Assembly (NCBI GenBank): GCA_902489945.1
Contig: CABUBZ010000015.1
Coordinates: 1-34,244, forward strand
Length of the DNA: 34,244 nucleotides
Direction: 5' to 3'
Source: an uncultured Collinsella sp.
GTDB taxonomy: Bacteria > Actinomycetota > Coriobacteriia > Coriobacteriales > Coriobacteriaceae
Numbering within the stretch: position 1 is the stretch's first letter; each line of letters starts with the position of its first letter. Both the position numbers and the translations under genes were made by a program. Positions 24,985-33,114 of this stretch are shown one piece after another. Under the pieces are notes generated by a model. It worked only from the letters and a program-made list of their open reading frames with translations. It ran no database searches and was not told the origin of the DNA.

Positions 24985-25560
24985 ATGGCTGAGACTTCAA
25001 AACCGAGCCGCAGAAGGCGGAGCGCCGCGCCGGTTAACCGACGCACGACATCGGTGACGTGGGGTAAACACGCCTCGGGGTTTGATGGCTCGTTCAAGCG
25101 CACTAAATACGGCTATCCTTCGGCAAGCGCCCGCTTGGCAATGCAGGCAGAGTCCTCGCTGTGGGGCCGCAAACGCGTGGTGGGCTCAAAGCTCAAGCAC
25201 GACGGAACGCTCGGTTACATCAGCCGCGGGGCGGCTCGCCGCAGTGGACTCAATCCGGCTGGTTGGCATCGTTATGTTCCGATCGTGGCCGTCGTTGCAG
25301 TGATCGTCATCGCACTCGCTGCGCTTGGCTACGCCGGCGGTGGCGCCAACTTGGACGCAGTGTTTAAATCGCCCGAGCTCGCGCATGCAGGCACAGAAGT
25401 TATCGAGGGCGCTCAGACCCAGACAGGCGTCGCGCCCCAGCGCGGCATCGTCGCGGCGGCCACCACCATCGCCGATGCTCAAAAGGACGAAGACAAGCAA
25501 GGCGACGACGCCGAAACGACCCAGACAAGCGAAGCGACGACAACTCAAATATCAACATAG
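24985..25560 (+). CDS. Hypothetical single-pass membrane protein
   Basis: I do not recognise this 191-residue protein. A basic, probably disordered cytosolic N-terminus (1-95, rich in Arg, Lys and Ser) precedes one transmembrane helix (about 97-118, IVAVVAVIVIALAALGYAG). A polar, acidic and threonine-rich external tail follows. The ATG at 24985 has GAGGG upstream; a start at 24931 would add an unlikely leader. It is probably restricted to this lineage. It follows the Fis-type gene closely and could be co-transcribed with it. Confidence 0.7.
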   Translation: MAETSKPSRRRRSAAPVNRRTTSVTWGKHASGFDGSFKRTKYGYPSASARLAMQAESSLWGRKRVVGSKLKHDGTLGYISRGAARRSGLNPAGWHRYVPIVAVVAVIVIALAALGYAGGGANLDAVFKSPELAHAGTEVIEGAQTQTGVAPQRGIVAAATTIADAQKDEDKQGDDAETTQTSEATTTQIST

Positions 25561-25562
25561 CT

Positions 25563-25597
25563 TGCCGGCAGAAGGGGACGTTCCTTTTCTGCCGGCA
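25563..25597. repeat. GGGGACGTTCC hairpin repeat
   Basis: Perfect 11-bp arms (25563-25573 and 25587-25597) enclose GGGGACGTTCC. It starts three bases after the membrane-protein stop and may serve as a terminator for it and for the convergent nitroreductase. Confidence 0.7.
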
Positions 25598-25615
25598 GTT
25601 TGGGACACTCCTGCG

Positions 25616-26137
25616 CTACCTAACGTACACCACGTTGTCGCGGCGCGGCTTTGCCTCGGGTAGCGTGTCCTCGGCGTAGCCCAGAATGCAGTGACCGACA
25701 CCGCGCAGGCTGCCGTCGGCGGGCAGGCCCCAGCTGGCCAGCAGCTCCAGGCCCTCGGGCGAGTCAAAGACCTCATGCGCGCGGTGAATCCAGCACGAAT
25801 CGACACCCAGTGCATAGGCGGCGTTGAGCAAGTTGCCCATGGCGAGCGAGCCGTCTTCCAGATGTGTGGGCACGCTGCGGTCAACCAGCACCACCACAAC
25901 GGTCTTGGCGCCATAGAAGGGGTCGCTGTTGCTGCCCATGACCTGAGCGTTGAGCTGTGAGAGACGCTCGACGGTCGCGGGGTCGGTGACGGCGACAAAC
26001 GTCACCGGCTGGCGGCCCATGCCGCTCGGTGCATATTGGCCGGCTTCGATAATACGTGCAAGCTTTTCGGCCTCGACGGGACGATCGCTGTAGTTGCGGC
26101 AGCTGCGACGGTGAATGAGTGCTTCGATAGTCTCCAT
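25616..26137 (-). CDS. Nitroreductase-family flavoprotein
   Basis: This 173-residue protein is an FMN-dependent oxidoreductase of the small nitroreductase group. It has the N-terminal FMN-phosphate segment RRSCRNYSDRPV, the AGQYAPSGMG loop, and AMGNLLNAAYALGVDSCWIH. It may reduce nitroaromatics, quinones or a related substrate with NAD(P)H. I start it at 26137, which has a strong AAGGAG; an upstream ATG (26233) lacks one. The promoter at 26249-26277 fits a single-gene transcript. Confidence 0.9.
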   Translation of the reverse strand: METIEALIHRRSCRNYSDRPVEAEKLARIIEAGQYAPSGMGRQPVTFVAVTDPATVERLSQLNAQVMGSNSDPFYGAKTVVVVLVDRSVPTHLEDGSLAMGNLLNAAYALGVDSCWIHRAHEVFDSPEGLELLASWGLPADGSLRGVGHCILGYAEDTLPEAKPRRDNVVYVR

Positions 26138-26248
26138 GGTGTCTCCTTGCGGTGGCGTTGCAGATGCCCCGTTCATACCCGTCGGGCTCAAACGATAGAC
26201 GGTCAATTGCCTGGCCAAAAGGATAGATTCCAATTGGGAAAGTAGGTT

Positions 26249-26277
26249 TGCATAAAAGTACCTTCAGAATGTGACAA
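26249..26277 (-). promoter_or_regulatory. Nitroreductase promoter
   Basis: Read on the minus strand, TTGTCA (plus 26272-26277) and TATGCA (plus 26249-26254) are 17 bases apart, about 110 bp upstream of the start. Confidence 0.55.
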
Positions 26278-26431
26278 ACCAATGGGATGGTTAAACGTTT
26301 TATCCCGTCTACCCTGCGGTTTTTTACCACTTGCCTAAATGACGAACGCATAACCTCTGATAAAGGTTTTACTAAAGGAGTACCAACGTTTATCAATGCG
26401 CCGTGGTGGCGCCGGGCCAGGAGGTAACATC

Positions 26432-26722
26432 ATGTTCCAGGCTGGAGATGTCGTCGAGACCGATTTCGAAGGATTTCTGAAGCTGCTGCGTTCCAAGACG
26501 CGCGCTTTCGTGTCGATCAACGATCACGAGTACTACATCACGCACACCGATGGCTATTGGCGTGTTCAGGATTGCGAGGCCCTCAACGACAAGGGCCACT
26601 TTACTGACTGCTCTGAGTTGGTCAACACGGTCTGCGAGGTCGTCGAGCTGCCGTGGATTGCCGGCAAGAGCCTGCATGACAGCTTCTCGGGCGCTACGGT
26701 CTATGAGGCCGTCGCCGCTTAA
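26432..26722 (+). CDS. Small conserved-looking cytosolic protein
   Basis: This 96-residue protein is not recognised. It is soluble and acidic (FQAGDVVETDFEGFLKLL, HEYYITHTDGYWRVQD) and has three cysteines. A perfect AGGAGG lies nine bases upstream, suggesting active translation, and a strong terminator follows. The upstream gap (26138-26431) contains the nitroreductase promoter, a GGGAT/ATCCC pair around AAACGTTT (26284-26306), and nothing else resembling a gene. The product may be a lineage-specific housekeeping or stress protein; the function is unknown. Confidence 0.7.
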   Translation: MFQAGDVVETDFEGFLKLLRSKTRAFVSINDHEYYITHTDGYWRVQDCEALNDKGHFTDCSELVNTVCEVVELPWIAGKSLHDSFSGATVYEAVAA

Positions 26723-26748
26723 CAGGCAATAAAACTCGATTTTCACGC

Positions 26749-26784
26749 GACCGCTGGCGCCGCCCCCGCGCCGGCGGTCTTTTT
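26749..26784 (+). terminator. Terminator of the 96-residue gene
   Basis: The 12-bp arms (26749-26760 and 26768-26779, one G-U pair) are followed by TTTTT. Confidence 0.9.
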
Positions 26785-26827
26785 CTGCCGATAGGCCATA
26801 AAAATGCACGCATTTGCGGAGAGCCTG

Positions 26828-26885
26828 TTGACGATAGTCAAAACTCGGACTAATCTAGAGACACATAATTGGTCAAAAATCGGAC
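26828..26885 (+). promoter_or_regulatory. MarR promoter with two direct operator repeats
   Basis: TTGACG (26828-26833) and TAATCT (26851-26856) are 17 bases apart. GTCAAAACTCGGAC (26837-26850) and GTCAAAAATCGGAC (26872-26885) are direct repeats differing at one base, 35 bp apart; the first fills the spacer. This arrangement fits autorepression by the downstream MarR protein. Confidence 0.6.
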
Positions 26886-26903
26886 AATTGAATGGTGGGA
26901 TAG

Positions 26904-27404
26904 ATGAATAGTGCGGTTACGCTGGTCGACTTCGATCGGTTGCTCAATGGACTCGACCATATCTATTCGGAGTTCTCGCGCGCCTGCGGCCTTTCGGACT
27001 GCGCCTATTGGATGCTCGTCGACACCAGCACGGCGGGCGGCAGTATTGCCGTAAGCCGTCTGACAAGCGAATGGTTCTACAGCAAGCAGACCATCAACTC
27101 GGCAATTAAAACCTTGACGGCGCGGGGCTTCGCAACGTTGGAGTTTGCCGAAGGCAGTCGTAAGAACAAGGTTGTGAGCCTGACCGAAGAGGGCAGGCGA
27201 TTTGCCGAGCGTTATGCGCTGCCGGCACTCAAGGCCGAGCAGCGAGCCTTTGGCGCGCTTGAGCCATGTGAGCAGCGCGAGATTATGCGCTTGATCGGCA
27301 AATTCTCTCAGGTGCTCGGCGATGAGTGCGATGCCTTTAAGCAGCATATCGCTGCCGAGAGCCAAGCCGAGAATCAAGGTGAGGGGGAGTCGTGCGACTG
27401 TTAA
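26904..27404 (+). CDS. MarR-family transcriptional regulator
   Basis: This 166-residue protein has the MarR winged-helix pattern: SIAVSRLTSEWFYSKQTINSAIKTLTARGF (DNA-recognition region, about 47-76) and the wing EFAEGSRKNKVVSLTEEGRRF. Flanking helices provide dimerisation. It is the first gene of a probable operon with the heterodimeric ABC exporter, and its coding region overlaps the next gene. Such MarR regulators often sense a toxic ligand and release exporter genes. The likely operators are the direct repeats in its promoter. Confidence 0.9.
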   Translation: MNSAVTLVDFDRLLNGLDHIYSEFSRACGLSDCAYWMLVDTSTAGGSIAVSRLTSEWFYSKQTINSAIKTLTARGFATLEFAEGSRKNKVVSLTEEGRRFAERYALPALKAEQRAFGALEPCEQREIMRLIGKFSQVLGDECDAFKQHIAAESQAENQGEGESCDC

Positions 27405-29128
27405 TGAGGTTTCTAAAGCCATATCGAGGGCTTGTCGCAGTGACGCTGCTGGTGCTACTGGTGGATAACGTCGGTACGCTGTTGGTTCCCACGATGCTGG
27501 CGAACATGGTCAACACCGGTATTACCACGGGCGATGTCGACTACATTTTACGCAACGGCCTATACATGTTTATCGCGACCAGCATGGCTAGCGGCGGCAC
27601 AGTGCTGGGCTGCTATCTTTCGGCGCGCCTGGCCGCCAACGTGGCCTGCGATATCCGCAATGCCGTCTACGACAAGTCGCTCGAGCTGTCTGCCAGTGAC
27701 TTTGAGCGCTTTGGCACGGGTTCGATGATCACGCGCTCGCTCAACGACATCAACGTGATTCAGCAGGCGATTCTGCAGACCATTCAGCTGGTGCTGCCGG
27801 TGCCGTTCCTGGCGGTGGCAGGCATCATCTTCGCCTGGCTCATCGATCCGGCCATGGGCATGCTTCTGGGCGTCGTGGTTGCGATCGTGCTGGTTGCGGC
27901 GGTCTTTACGGTTGCCAACGCGGCTCCGATTTTTATGCGCTTGCAGAGCTTTATCGACCGCATGAACGTGGTGCTGCGCGAAAACATCGTGGGCGTGCGC
28001 GTCATCCGTGCGTTTAACAAGGAGCGTCGTGAGGAACAGCGCCTGGACGAGGTGTTTAGCGACTACGCCGCCAACGCCATCAAAGTCAACCATCTGTTTG
28101 TGGGCCTCGACAGCTCCACCTTCTTTCTGATGAATATCGCCGAGGTGGCGGTACTGTGGGTGGGCGGCAACCGCGTGGGCGCCCACGCCATGCAGATCGC
28201 GAGCATCTCGGCGGTGCTGGAGTACGCGCTTCTGATCCTGTTCTTTGTGATGATGGCCCAGATGGTGGTGCTGACGCTTCCGCGTGCTGCCGCGTGCCTG
28301 AACCGTGCGCAGCAGGTGTTGGAGATTAAGCCGAGCATCGTCGATGGCCAGCGTACGCTCGATGCGGCCGCGTCCGACTCAAAGGACGGGGCCGATGCGG
28401 TCGCTGAGTTCGATCACATGTCGTTTCGTTTTGACGATGCCGACGAGGACACCCTGTGCGACCTGAGCTTTGCCTGTCGTCGCGGGCAGACCACCGCGAT
28501 CGTGGGCTCGACCGGTTCGGGTAAGTCGACGGTGGCAAAGCTCTTGCTGCGTTTTCACGATGCCACGAAGGGCGCCATTCGCCTGGACGGTGTTGACCTG
28601 CGCGACCTTTCGCAAGACGAGATTCGCGGGCGCATTGCCTATGTGCCGCAGAAGGCGTGGCTGTTCTCGGGCACCGTGGCAAGCAATCTGCGCTTTGGCA
28701 ACGAGGACGCGACCGAGGCGGACATGCTTCATGCGCTGCAGGTTGCCCAGAGCACCTTTGTGCTCGATCAGCCGCAGGGGCTCGATACCCCGGTTGCCCA
28801 GGGCGGTACGAACTTCTCGGGTGGTCAGCGCCAGCGCCTGGCCATTGCTCGCGCGCTCATGAAGCGCGCCGACCTGTATATCTTCGACGACAGTTTTTCG
28901 GCCCTGGACTTTAAGACCGATGCGGCCCTGCGCCATGCGCTGCAGGACGAGACGCACGACGCCGCGGTGCTCATCATCGCGCAGCGCATCTCGACGATTC
29001 TGCACGCCGACCAGATTGTCGTGCTCAAGGATGGCGAGGTCGTGGGCTTGGGCACGCATGGCGAGCTTATGGAAACCTGTGAGGTATACCGCGCCATCGC
29101 GGAATCGCAAATGAAGGGAGGTGAGTAG
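27392..29128 (+). CDS. ABC exporter half-transporter with degenerate ATP site
   Basis: This 578-residue protein has a six-helix transmembrane domain (1-310) and a nucleotide-binding domain. Walker A GSTGSGKST (372-380), Q420 and signature FSGGQRQR (475-482) are intact. The catalytic glutamate is replaced (LYIFDD, D500), and the H-loop histidine is glutamine (Q531 in IIAQRIST). Such changes mark the non-hydrolytic site in heterodimeric exporters such as TM287/288 and BmrCD. The GTG at 27392, inside the MarR gene, has GAGGGGGAG close upstream; the ATG at 27404 is an alternative. It probably pairs with the next gene product to export lipids or drugs. Confidence 0.88.
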   Translation: MRLLMRFLKPYRGLVAVTLLVLLVDNVGTLLVPTMLANMVNTGITTGDVDYILRNGLYMFIATSMASGGTVLGCYLSARLAANVACDIRNAVYDKSLELSASDFERFGTGSMITRSLNDINVIQQAILQTIQLVLPVPFLAVAGIIFAWLIDPAMGMLLGVVVAIVLVAAVFTVANAAPIFMRLQSFIDRMNVVLRENIVGVRVIRAFNKERREEQRLDEVFSDYAANAIKVNHLFVGLDSSTFFLMNIAEVAVLWVGGNRVGAHAMQIASISAVLEYALLILFFVMMAQMVVLTLPRAAACLNRAQQVLEIKPSIVDGQRTLDAAASDSKDGADAVAEFDHMSFRFDDADEDTLCDLSFACRRGQTTAIVGSTGSGKSTVAKLLLRFHDATKGAIRLDGVDLRDLSQDEIRGRIAYVPQKAWLFSGTVASNLRFGNEDATEADMLHALQVAQSTFVLDQPQGLDTPVAQGGTNFSGGQRQRLAIARALMKRADLYIFDDSFSALDFKTDAALRHALQDETHDAAVLIIAQRISTILHADQIVVLKDGEVVGLGTHGELMETCEVYRAIAESQMKGGE

Positions 29129-29129
29129 C

Positions 29130-31142
29130 ATGACCGGGGAGCTCAAGAAGCGCAGCGACGCTATCGATGCCGTCGTTGTGGACGCGGTCGAAGCGGTCGA
29201 GCAGGCTGCCGCGTCGACCGAGCTGGATGACGTTGCCAAGGCCGCGGCCGAGCGTGAGGCTCGCCGCCAAGCGCTGTACGAGGAAAACGAGCGTGCCGAG
29301 GACGAGCGTGCCCGCGCGGAAGCAGAGCGCATGCGCGATGTGGACGACGAGGATGAGGACGAGAAACCCCGCGATACCTGGGCGACGGTGCGCCGCTTGT
29401 GGGGCGAGGCCGCCGGCGACCATTGGCGCTTCTACATCGTGTTTGCGAGCATCGTGTTCTACGTCATCTTTAACACCGCCGCGCCGGCATATAGCGCCCA
29501 TGTTATCGACGAGCTGTGGGGCCATATACAGGTGGCGTTTGCCAGCGGAACCACCTTCAGCATCACCTGGGACCAATGCGGCAAGACCATCTTTGTCTAC
29601 TTCTTGATCTGGACGGCCGCCGGGTCGTTCTATGCGTTGCAGAGCTTTTTGATGTCGAGTGTGGCCGAGCGACTCAACCTGCGTCTGCGCAACCGCATCG
29701 CGCAAAAGCTCAGCCGCCTGCCGCTCGCCTACTTTGACGCACATCGCCCCGGTGAGGTGGTCAGCCGCGCGACCAACGACTTGGACAAGATGTCCGAGAG
29801 TATGCAGCGCGGATTGCTGCAGCTGCTGGTATCGATCGGTACCGTGACGGGCGCCATCATCATGATGTTCGTCTATAGCGTTAGGCTCACGTTGATCTTT
29901 TTGGGTTTTACGGCGGTATCGCTGCTGGTGACCAAGGTGGTTTCGCGCCGTACGCATGATGTGACGGGCGAGCGTCAGGAGTGGGTGTCCAAAATCACGA
30001 GCGCGGTCGAGGAAGGCTATTCGGGCCGTTTGGTGATTCGCGCATTCAACCGTGAGCACCAGAGCTCTGCCGAGGTGCACGAGGCCTCGGGCGAGCTGGC
30101 GCGCGTGAGTACCAAGGCCGACTTTATGATCAACGCCGTCGGACCCGCGGTTCGCTTTATCGGTCGCCTGGCGCAGATCGTGATTGCGCTCGTGGGCTGC
30201 AGCATGCTGGTTGCCGGTCACATGACCGTCGGCGTGTTCCAGGCGTTCTTCCAGTTTATCTACGAGGCGTCCGAACCCATGACGCAGCTGTCGTTCACTT
30301 TCAACTCGCTGCAGAGCGCGCTGGCGAGTGCGGAGCGCGTGTTCGACCTGCTCGATGAGCCCGAGATGGAAGCCGATCCGCTGCCGGACGAGGCCGCCAA
30401 GCTGCCGGGTTGCGTTGAGGGCCGTGTCGCTTTTGAGCATGTGCGCTTTGGCTACACGCCCGAAAAGCCGCTCATGTGCGACGTGTCGTTTACCGCCGAA
30501 CCGGGTCAGAAGATTGCGGTGGTGGGAACAACGGGTGCGGGTAAGACCACGCTCATCAACCTGCTCATGCGCTTCTACGAGATTGACGGCGGCCGCATTA
30601 CGCTCGACGGTGTGGATACGCGCCTCATGAACCGCGGTGAGCTCCGTCAGCAGTTTGGCATGGTGCTGCAGGACGCCTGGCTGTTCGACGGCACGATTGC
30701 CGAAAACATCGCCTACGGCTGCCCCGAGGCAACGCGCGACGAGATCGTGGCTGCCGCCCGCGCCGCGCAGGTCGACTTCTTTGTGCGCACCATGCCGCAG
30801 GGCTACGACACGCGCGTGGCCAATGATGCCGAAAGCATCAGCCAGGGCCAGCGTCAGCTGCTGACCATTGCGCGCGTGCTGCTCAACAACCCGGCGATTC
30901 TCATTCTGGATGAGGCGACCTCAAGCGTGGATACGCGCACCGAGCTTGCCATCGGCCGTGCCATGGACGCGCTCATGCATGGGCGCACGAGCTTTGTGAT
31001 CGCACATCGCCTGTCGACGATCGTGGATGCCGACCTGATTCTGGTCATGGATCACGGCAACATTATCGAGCAAGGCACGCATAAGGAGCTGCTCGCAGCC
31101 GAGGGAGCCTACGCCGACCTCTATCTGAGTCAGTTCGCCTAA
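29130..31142 (+). CDS. ABC exporter half-transporter, catalytic subunit
   Basis: This 670-residue partner has canonical Walker A GTTGAGKTT (466-474), Walker B with catalytic E595 and H626 (VIAHRLST). Its own signature is ISQGQRQ (570-576), not LSGGQ. Combined with the first subunit, this makes one full ATP site and one degenerate site. The N-terminal extension (about 1-95) is unusual: charged, alanine-rich and probably coiled-coil, with an acidic DDEDEDE run. The ATG at 29130 starts two bases after the first subunit's stop, with GGGAGGTGA upstream. Confidence 0.9.
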   Translation: MTGELKKRSDAIDAVVVDAVEAVEQAAASTELDDVAKAAAEREARRQALYEENERAEDERARAEAERMRDVDDEDEDEKPRDTWATVRRLWGEAAGDHWRFYIVFASIVFYVIFNTAAPAYSAHVIDELWGHIQVAFASGTTFSITWDQCGKTIFVYFLIWTAAGSFYALQSFLMSSVAERLNLRLRNRIAQKLSRLPLAYFDAHRPGEVVSRATNDLDKMSESMQRGLLQLLVSIGTVTGAIIMMFVYSVRLTLIFLGFTAVSLLVTKVVSRRTHDVTGERQEWVSKITSAVEEGYSGRLVIRAFNREHQSSAEVHEASGELARVSTKADFMINAVGPAVRFIGRLAQIVIALVGCSMLVAGHMTVGVFQAFFQFIYEASEPMTQLSFTFNSLQSALASAERVFDLLDEPEMEADPLPDEAAKLPGCVEGRVAFEHVRFGYTPEKPLMCDVSFTAEPGQKIAVVGTTGAGKTTLINLLMRFYEIDGGRITLDGVDTRLMNRGELRQQFGMVLQDAWLFDGTIAENIAYGCPEATRDEIVAAARAAQVDFFVRTMPQGYDTRVANDAESISQGQRQLLTIARVLLNNPAILILDEATSSVDTRTELAIGRAMDALMHGRTSFVIAHRLSTIVDADLILVMDHGNIIEQGTHKELLAAEGAYADLYLSQFA

Positions 31143-31143
31143 G

Positions 31144-31172
31144 GTGACAAAGGGATAGTCCCGCATGTCACA
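31144..31172. repeat. GGGATAGTCCC hairpin repeat
   Basis: GTGACA (31144-31149) and TGTCAC (31167-31172) flank GGGATAGTCCC immediately after the exporter stop. The arms are short and imperfect. The core matches the hairpin at 19116-19154. Confidence 0.5.
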
Positions 31173-31180
31173 TTGGAAAC

Positions 31181-31215
31181 AAGGCGCGCCGGGGATGAAT
31201 TCCCTGGTGCGCCTT
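31181..31215. terminator. Bidirectional terminator between exporter and cysE
   Basis: The 15-bp arms (31181-31195 and 31201-31215) pair with two G-U pairs around a 5-base loop, between convergent genes. Confidence 0.75.
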
Positions 31216-31249
31216 CTTGCGTTGATGCGGGTCTGTACCGTTCGCAGCC

Positions 31250-31954
31250 CTAGTGCTCGTCCACGAGCTTGGCGACGAGGGCCTTGAGCTCGGCCACCTC
31301 TCGCTCGAGTTCCTTGACGCGGCGGGCATTCTCGGTGATGCCCTGGCGGTTGAGGGCGCTCTGCTCGGCGGCGTCATCGGGCATGTACTCGCGATGCTGC
31401 TTGGCATCGAAGCTTTCTTCGAACACGCGGCAGCCGTTGCGCTTGATGATGCGACCGGGCACGCCCACGACGGTGCAGTTATCGGGCACGTCTTTGACGA
31501 CGACTGAGTTACCGCCGATCTTGACGTTGTTGCCGATGCGGATGTTGCCGAGCACCTTGGCGCCCGTGCCCACGGTGACGTTATCGCCGAGCGTTGGGTG
31601 GCGTTTGCCGGTCTCGTTGCCGGTACCGCCGAGCGTGACGCCCTGGTAGAGCACGCAGTTGTCGCCCACGATGGTGGTCTCGCCGATGACGACGCCCATG
31701 GCATGGTCGATAAAGAAGTGCTTGCCGATATGTGCGGCGGGATGAATCTCGACGCCGGTGATGTGGCGGGTGATTTGCGAGAGCACGCGGGCGAGCGAGC
31801 GATGACCGTGCTCCCAGAGCCAGTGCTCGGGTACGTGGTTCCACTTGGCATGCAGACCGGGGTACGAAAGGAAAATGACCAGGCCGTTTTGCGCGGCGGG
31901 GTCCTGCGCCTGGACGGTCTTGATGTCCTCGCGAATGGTATTGATAAAGCTCAC
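31250..31954 (-). CDS. cysE: Serine O-acetyltransferase
   Basis: CysE transfers acetyl from acetyl-CoA to serine to start cysteine synthesis. The 234-residue protein has the N-terminal helical part and the left-handed beta-helix of hexapeptide repeats (HPAAHIGKHFFIDHAMGVVIGE, here in pieces such as IDHAMGVVIGET). The catalytic histidine region is intact, and GNETGKRHPTLG is typical. The C-terminus has a coiled-coil-like helix (NARRVKELEREVAELKALV). I choose the GTG at 31954, which has GGGAGGG upstream; an in-frame ATG at 32029 adds a non-family leader. A -10 box (TATACT, plus 31996-32001) lies upstream. Confidence 0.93.
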   Translation of the reverse strand: MSFINTIREDIKTVQAQDPAAQNGLVIFLSYPGLHAKWNHVPEHWLWEHGHRSLARVLSQITRHITGVEIHPAAHIGKHFFIDHAMGVVIGETTIVGDNCVLYQGVTLGGTGNETGKRHPTLGDNVTVGTGAKVLGNIRIGNNVKIGGNSVVVKDVPDNCTVVGVPGRIIKRNGCRVFEESFDAKQHREYMPDDAAEQSALNRQGITENARRVKELEREVAELKALVAKLVDEH

Positions 31955-31995
31955 CGGCCGCCCTCCCTTAGCGCCATGGCAATGCGATTCAATAA

Positions 31996-32132
31996 AGTAT
32001 AGCGATTCGCTAGGGATTAGGAAGAGCAATCTTTCACGGCTTTGCGTGACAGGTGTCAGTTATGCAAACTTGCTGGTAATGGAGTCATGCTTTTGTGCGG
32101 TCGCGTGCATGGTCGCGCCGCAACCGTATACT
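31996..32132. promoter_or_regulatory. Divergent cysE/dedA promoter region
   Basis: A minus-strand TATACT (plus 31996-32001) is the likely -10 box of cysE, and a plus-strand TATACT (32127-32132) is that of the DedA gene. Between them, TGACA-GG-TGTCA (32047-32058) is a perfect palindrome that could be an operator. Neither -35 is clear. Confidence 0.45.
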
Positions 32133-32178
32133 GGTCAACTTGGACGTGTCCGCGCCCACAACTGAGAGGTTTTACTTC

Positions 32179-32826
32179 ATGGGTTTCATCAATTTCATTG
32201 CCGAGCTGCTTAAGGACCCGCGCACCGCGATCGCCAGCTGGATCGCCGCCGGCCCGCTCATGGCCTACGGCTGTGTGTTCCTGATCATCTTTATCGAGAC
32301 GGGCGTGGTGTTCTTCCCGTTCCTTCCCGGCGATTCGCTGCTGTTTGCCTCGGGCTTCTTTGCCCACAACGGCGGCTTTAACATCGTGGCGCTTCTGGCC
32401 ACCGCATGGGCTGCTGCCATCTTGGGCGATCAGTGCAACTTTATGATCGGTCACTTCTTTGGCAAAAAGATCATCGCCTCGGGCAAGGTCAAGGCCATGA
32501 CGCCCGAGCGCATCAAAAAGTCCGAGGACTTCTTGGACAAGTGGGGCCACCTGGCCATCTTCCTGGGCCGCTTCTTCCCGTTTATCCGCACCTTTGTGCC
32601 CTTTATTGCCGGTATGGGCGGCATGCACTGGCGCAACTTTGTCATCTACAACGTGCTGGGCGGCATCACCTGGTCAACGCTCTTTACGCTGCTGGGCTAC
32701 TTCTTTGGCGGCATCCCCTTTGTGCAGGAGCACTTTGAGCTGCTGATTATCGGCATCGTCGCCGTGTCGATCATCCCGACCGTGGTCGGCTTGGTTAAGG
32801 CTAAGCTGGGCAAAAAGAACGCGTAG
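32179..32826 (+). CDS. DedA-family membrane protein
   Basis: This 215-residue protein has the DedA/VTT pattern: the ETGVVFFPFLPGDSLLF entrance loop, and GRFFPFIRTFVPFIAGMG with the functionally important arginines. Several transmembrane or re-entrant helices fill the rest. Family members support lipid scrambling or undecaprenyl-phosphate and phospholipid trafficking; the exact role here is not known. The ATG at 32179 follows GAGAGG; an earlier in-frame ATG at 32095 would include the promoter. A terminator follows. Confidence 0.92.
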   Translation: MGFINFIAELLKDPRTAIASWIAAGPLMAYGCVFLIIFIETGVVFFPFLPGDSLLFASGFFAHNGGFNIVALLATAWAAAILGDQCNFMIGHFFGKKIIASGKVKAMTPERIKKSEDFLDKWGHLAIFLGRFFPFIRTFVPFIAGMGGMHWRNFVIYNVLGGITWSTLFTLLGYFFGGIPFVQEHFELLIIGIVAVSIIPTVVGLVKAKLGKKNA

Positions 32827-32855
32827 ATCGAGCCGGCGCGCAAGCCGTGCAGTTG

Positions 32856-32889
32856 AGGCCCGTCACCGCTTACGGTGGCGGGCCTTTTT
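32856..32889 (+). terminator. Terminator of the DedA gene
   Basis: The 13-bp arms (32856-32868 and 32873-32885, one wobble pair) are followed by TTTTT. Confidence 0.9.
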
Positions 32890-32909
32890 GCTTCGGTCAA
32901 ATGAAAATA

Positions 32910-32961
32910 CTTTAGTTAGTTAAAGAAAAACGTTTTATCCGACGCGCGTGCGGAGTACAAT
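32910..32961 (+). promoter_or_regulatory. ilvE operator and promoter
   Basis: CTTTA-GTTAGT-TAAAG (32910-32925) is an inverted repeat related to CACTTTAGCTAACTAAAGTG upstream of the amino-acid importer. The palindrome AAAACGTTTT follows at 32927-32936, and TACAAT (32956-32961) is the likely -10 box. A leader of about 150 bases follows and contains no clear attenuator. Confidence 0.55.
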
Positions 32962-33114
32962 CTCGTGCATGCGAATCGACGTGCCATCGGCTTTGATGCC
33001 GTTCGCGTGTCCCGTCCGGCTCTACGCTCCGGGCGTGCGACGTTGCGACGCGGTCGGCCCCGGTCCTTGCGTGCGGGTTCGCGAGTATGCAACTGTGTAT
33101 GTAAGGAGCGACAT

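Noticed and set aside
27392..29128. Pseudogene reading of the first ABC half-transporter because of Walker B and H-loop changes
   Set aside because: The frame is intact, and the changes match the normal degenerate site of heterodimeric exporters, with complementary changes in the partner.
32962..33114. T-box or peptide attenuator before ilvE
   Set aside because: There is no T-box sequence, no run of branched-chain codons in a short leader peptide, and no terminator-antiterminator pair.
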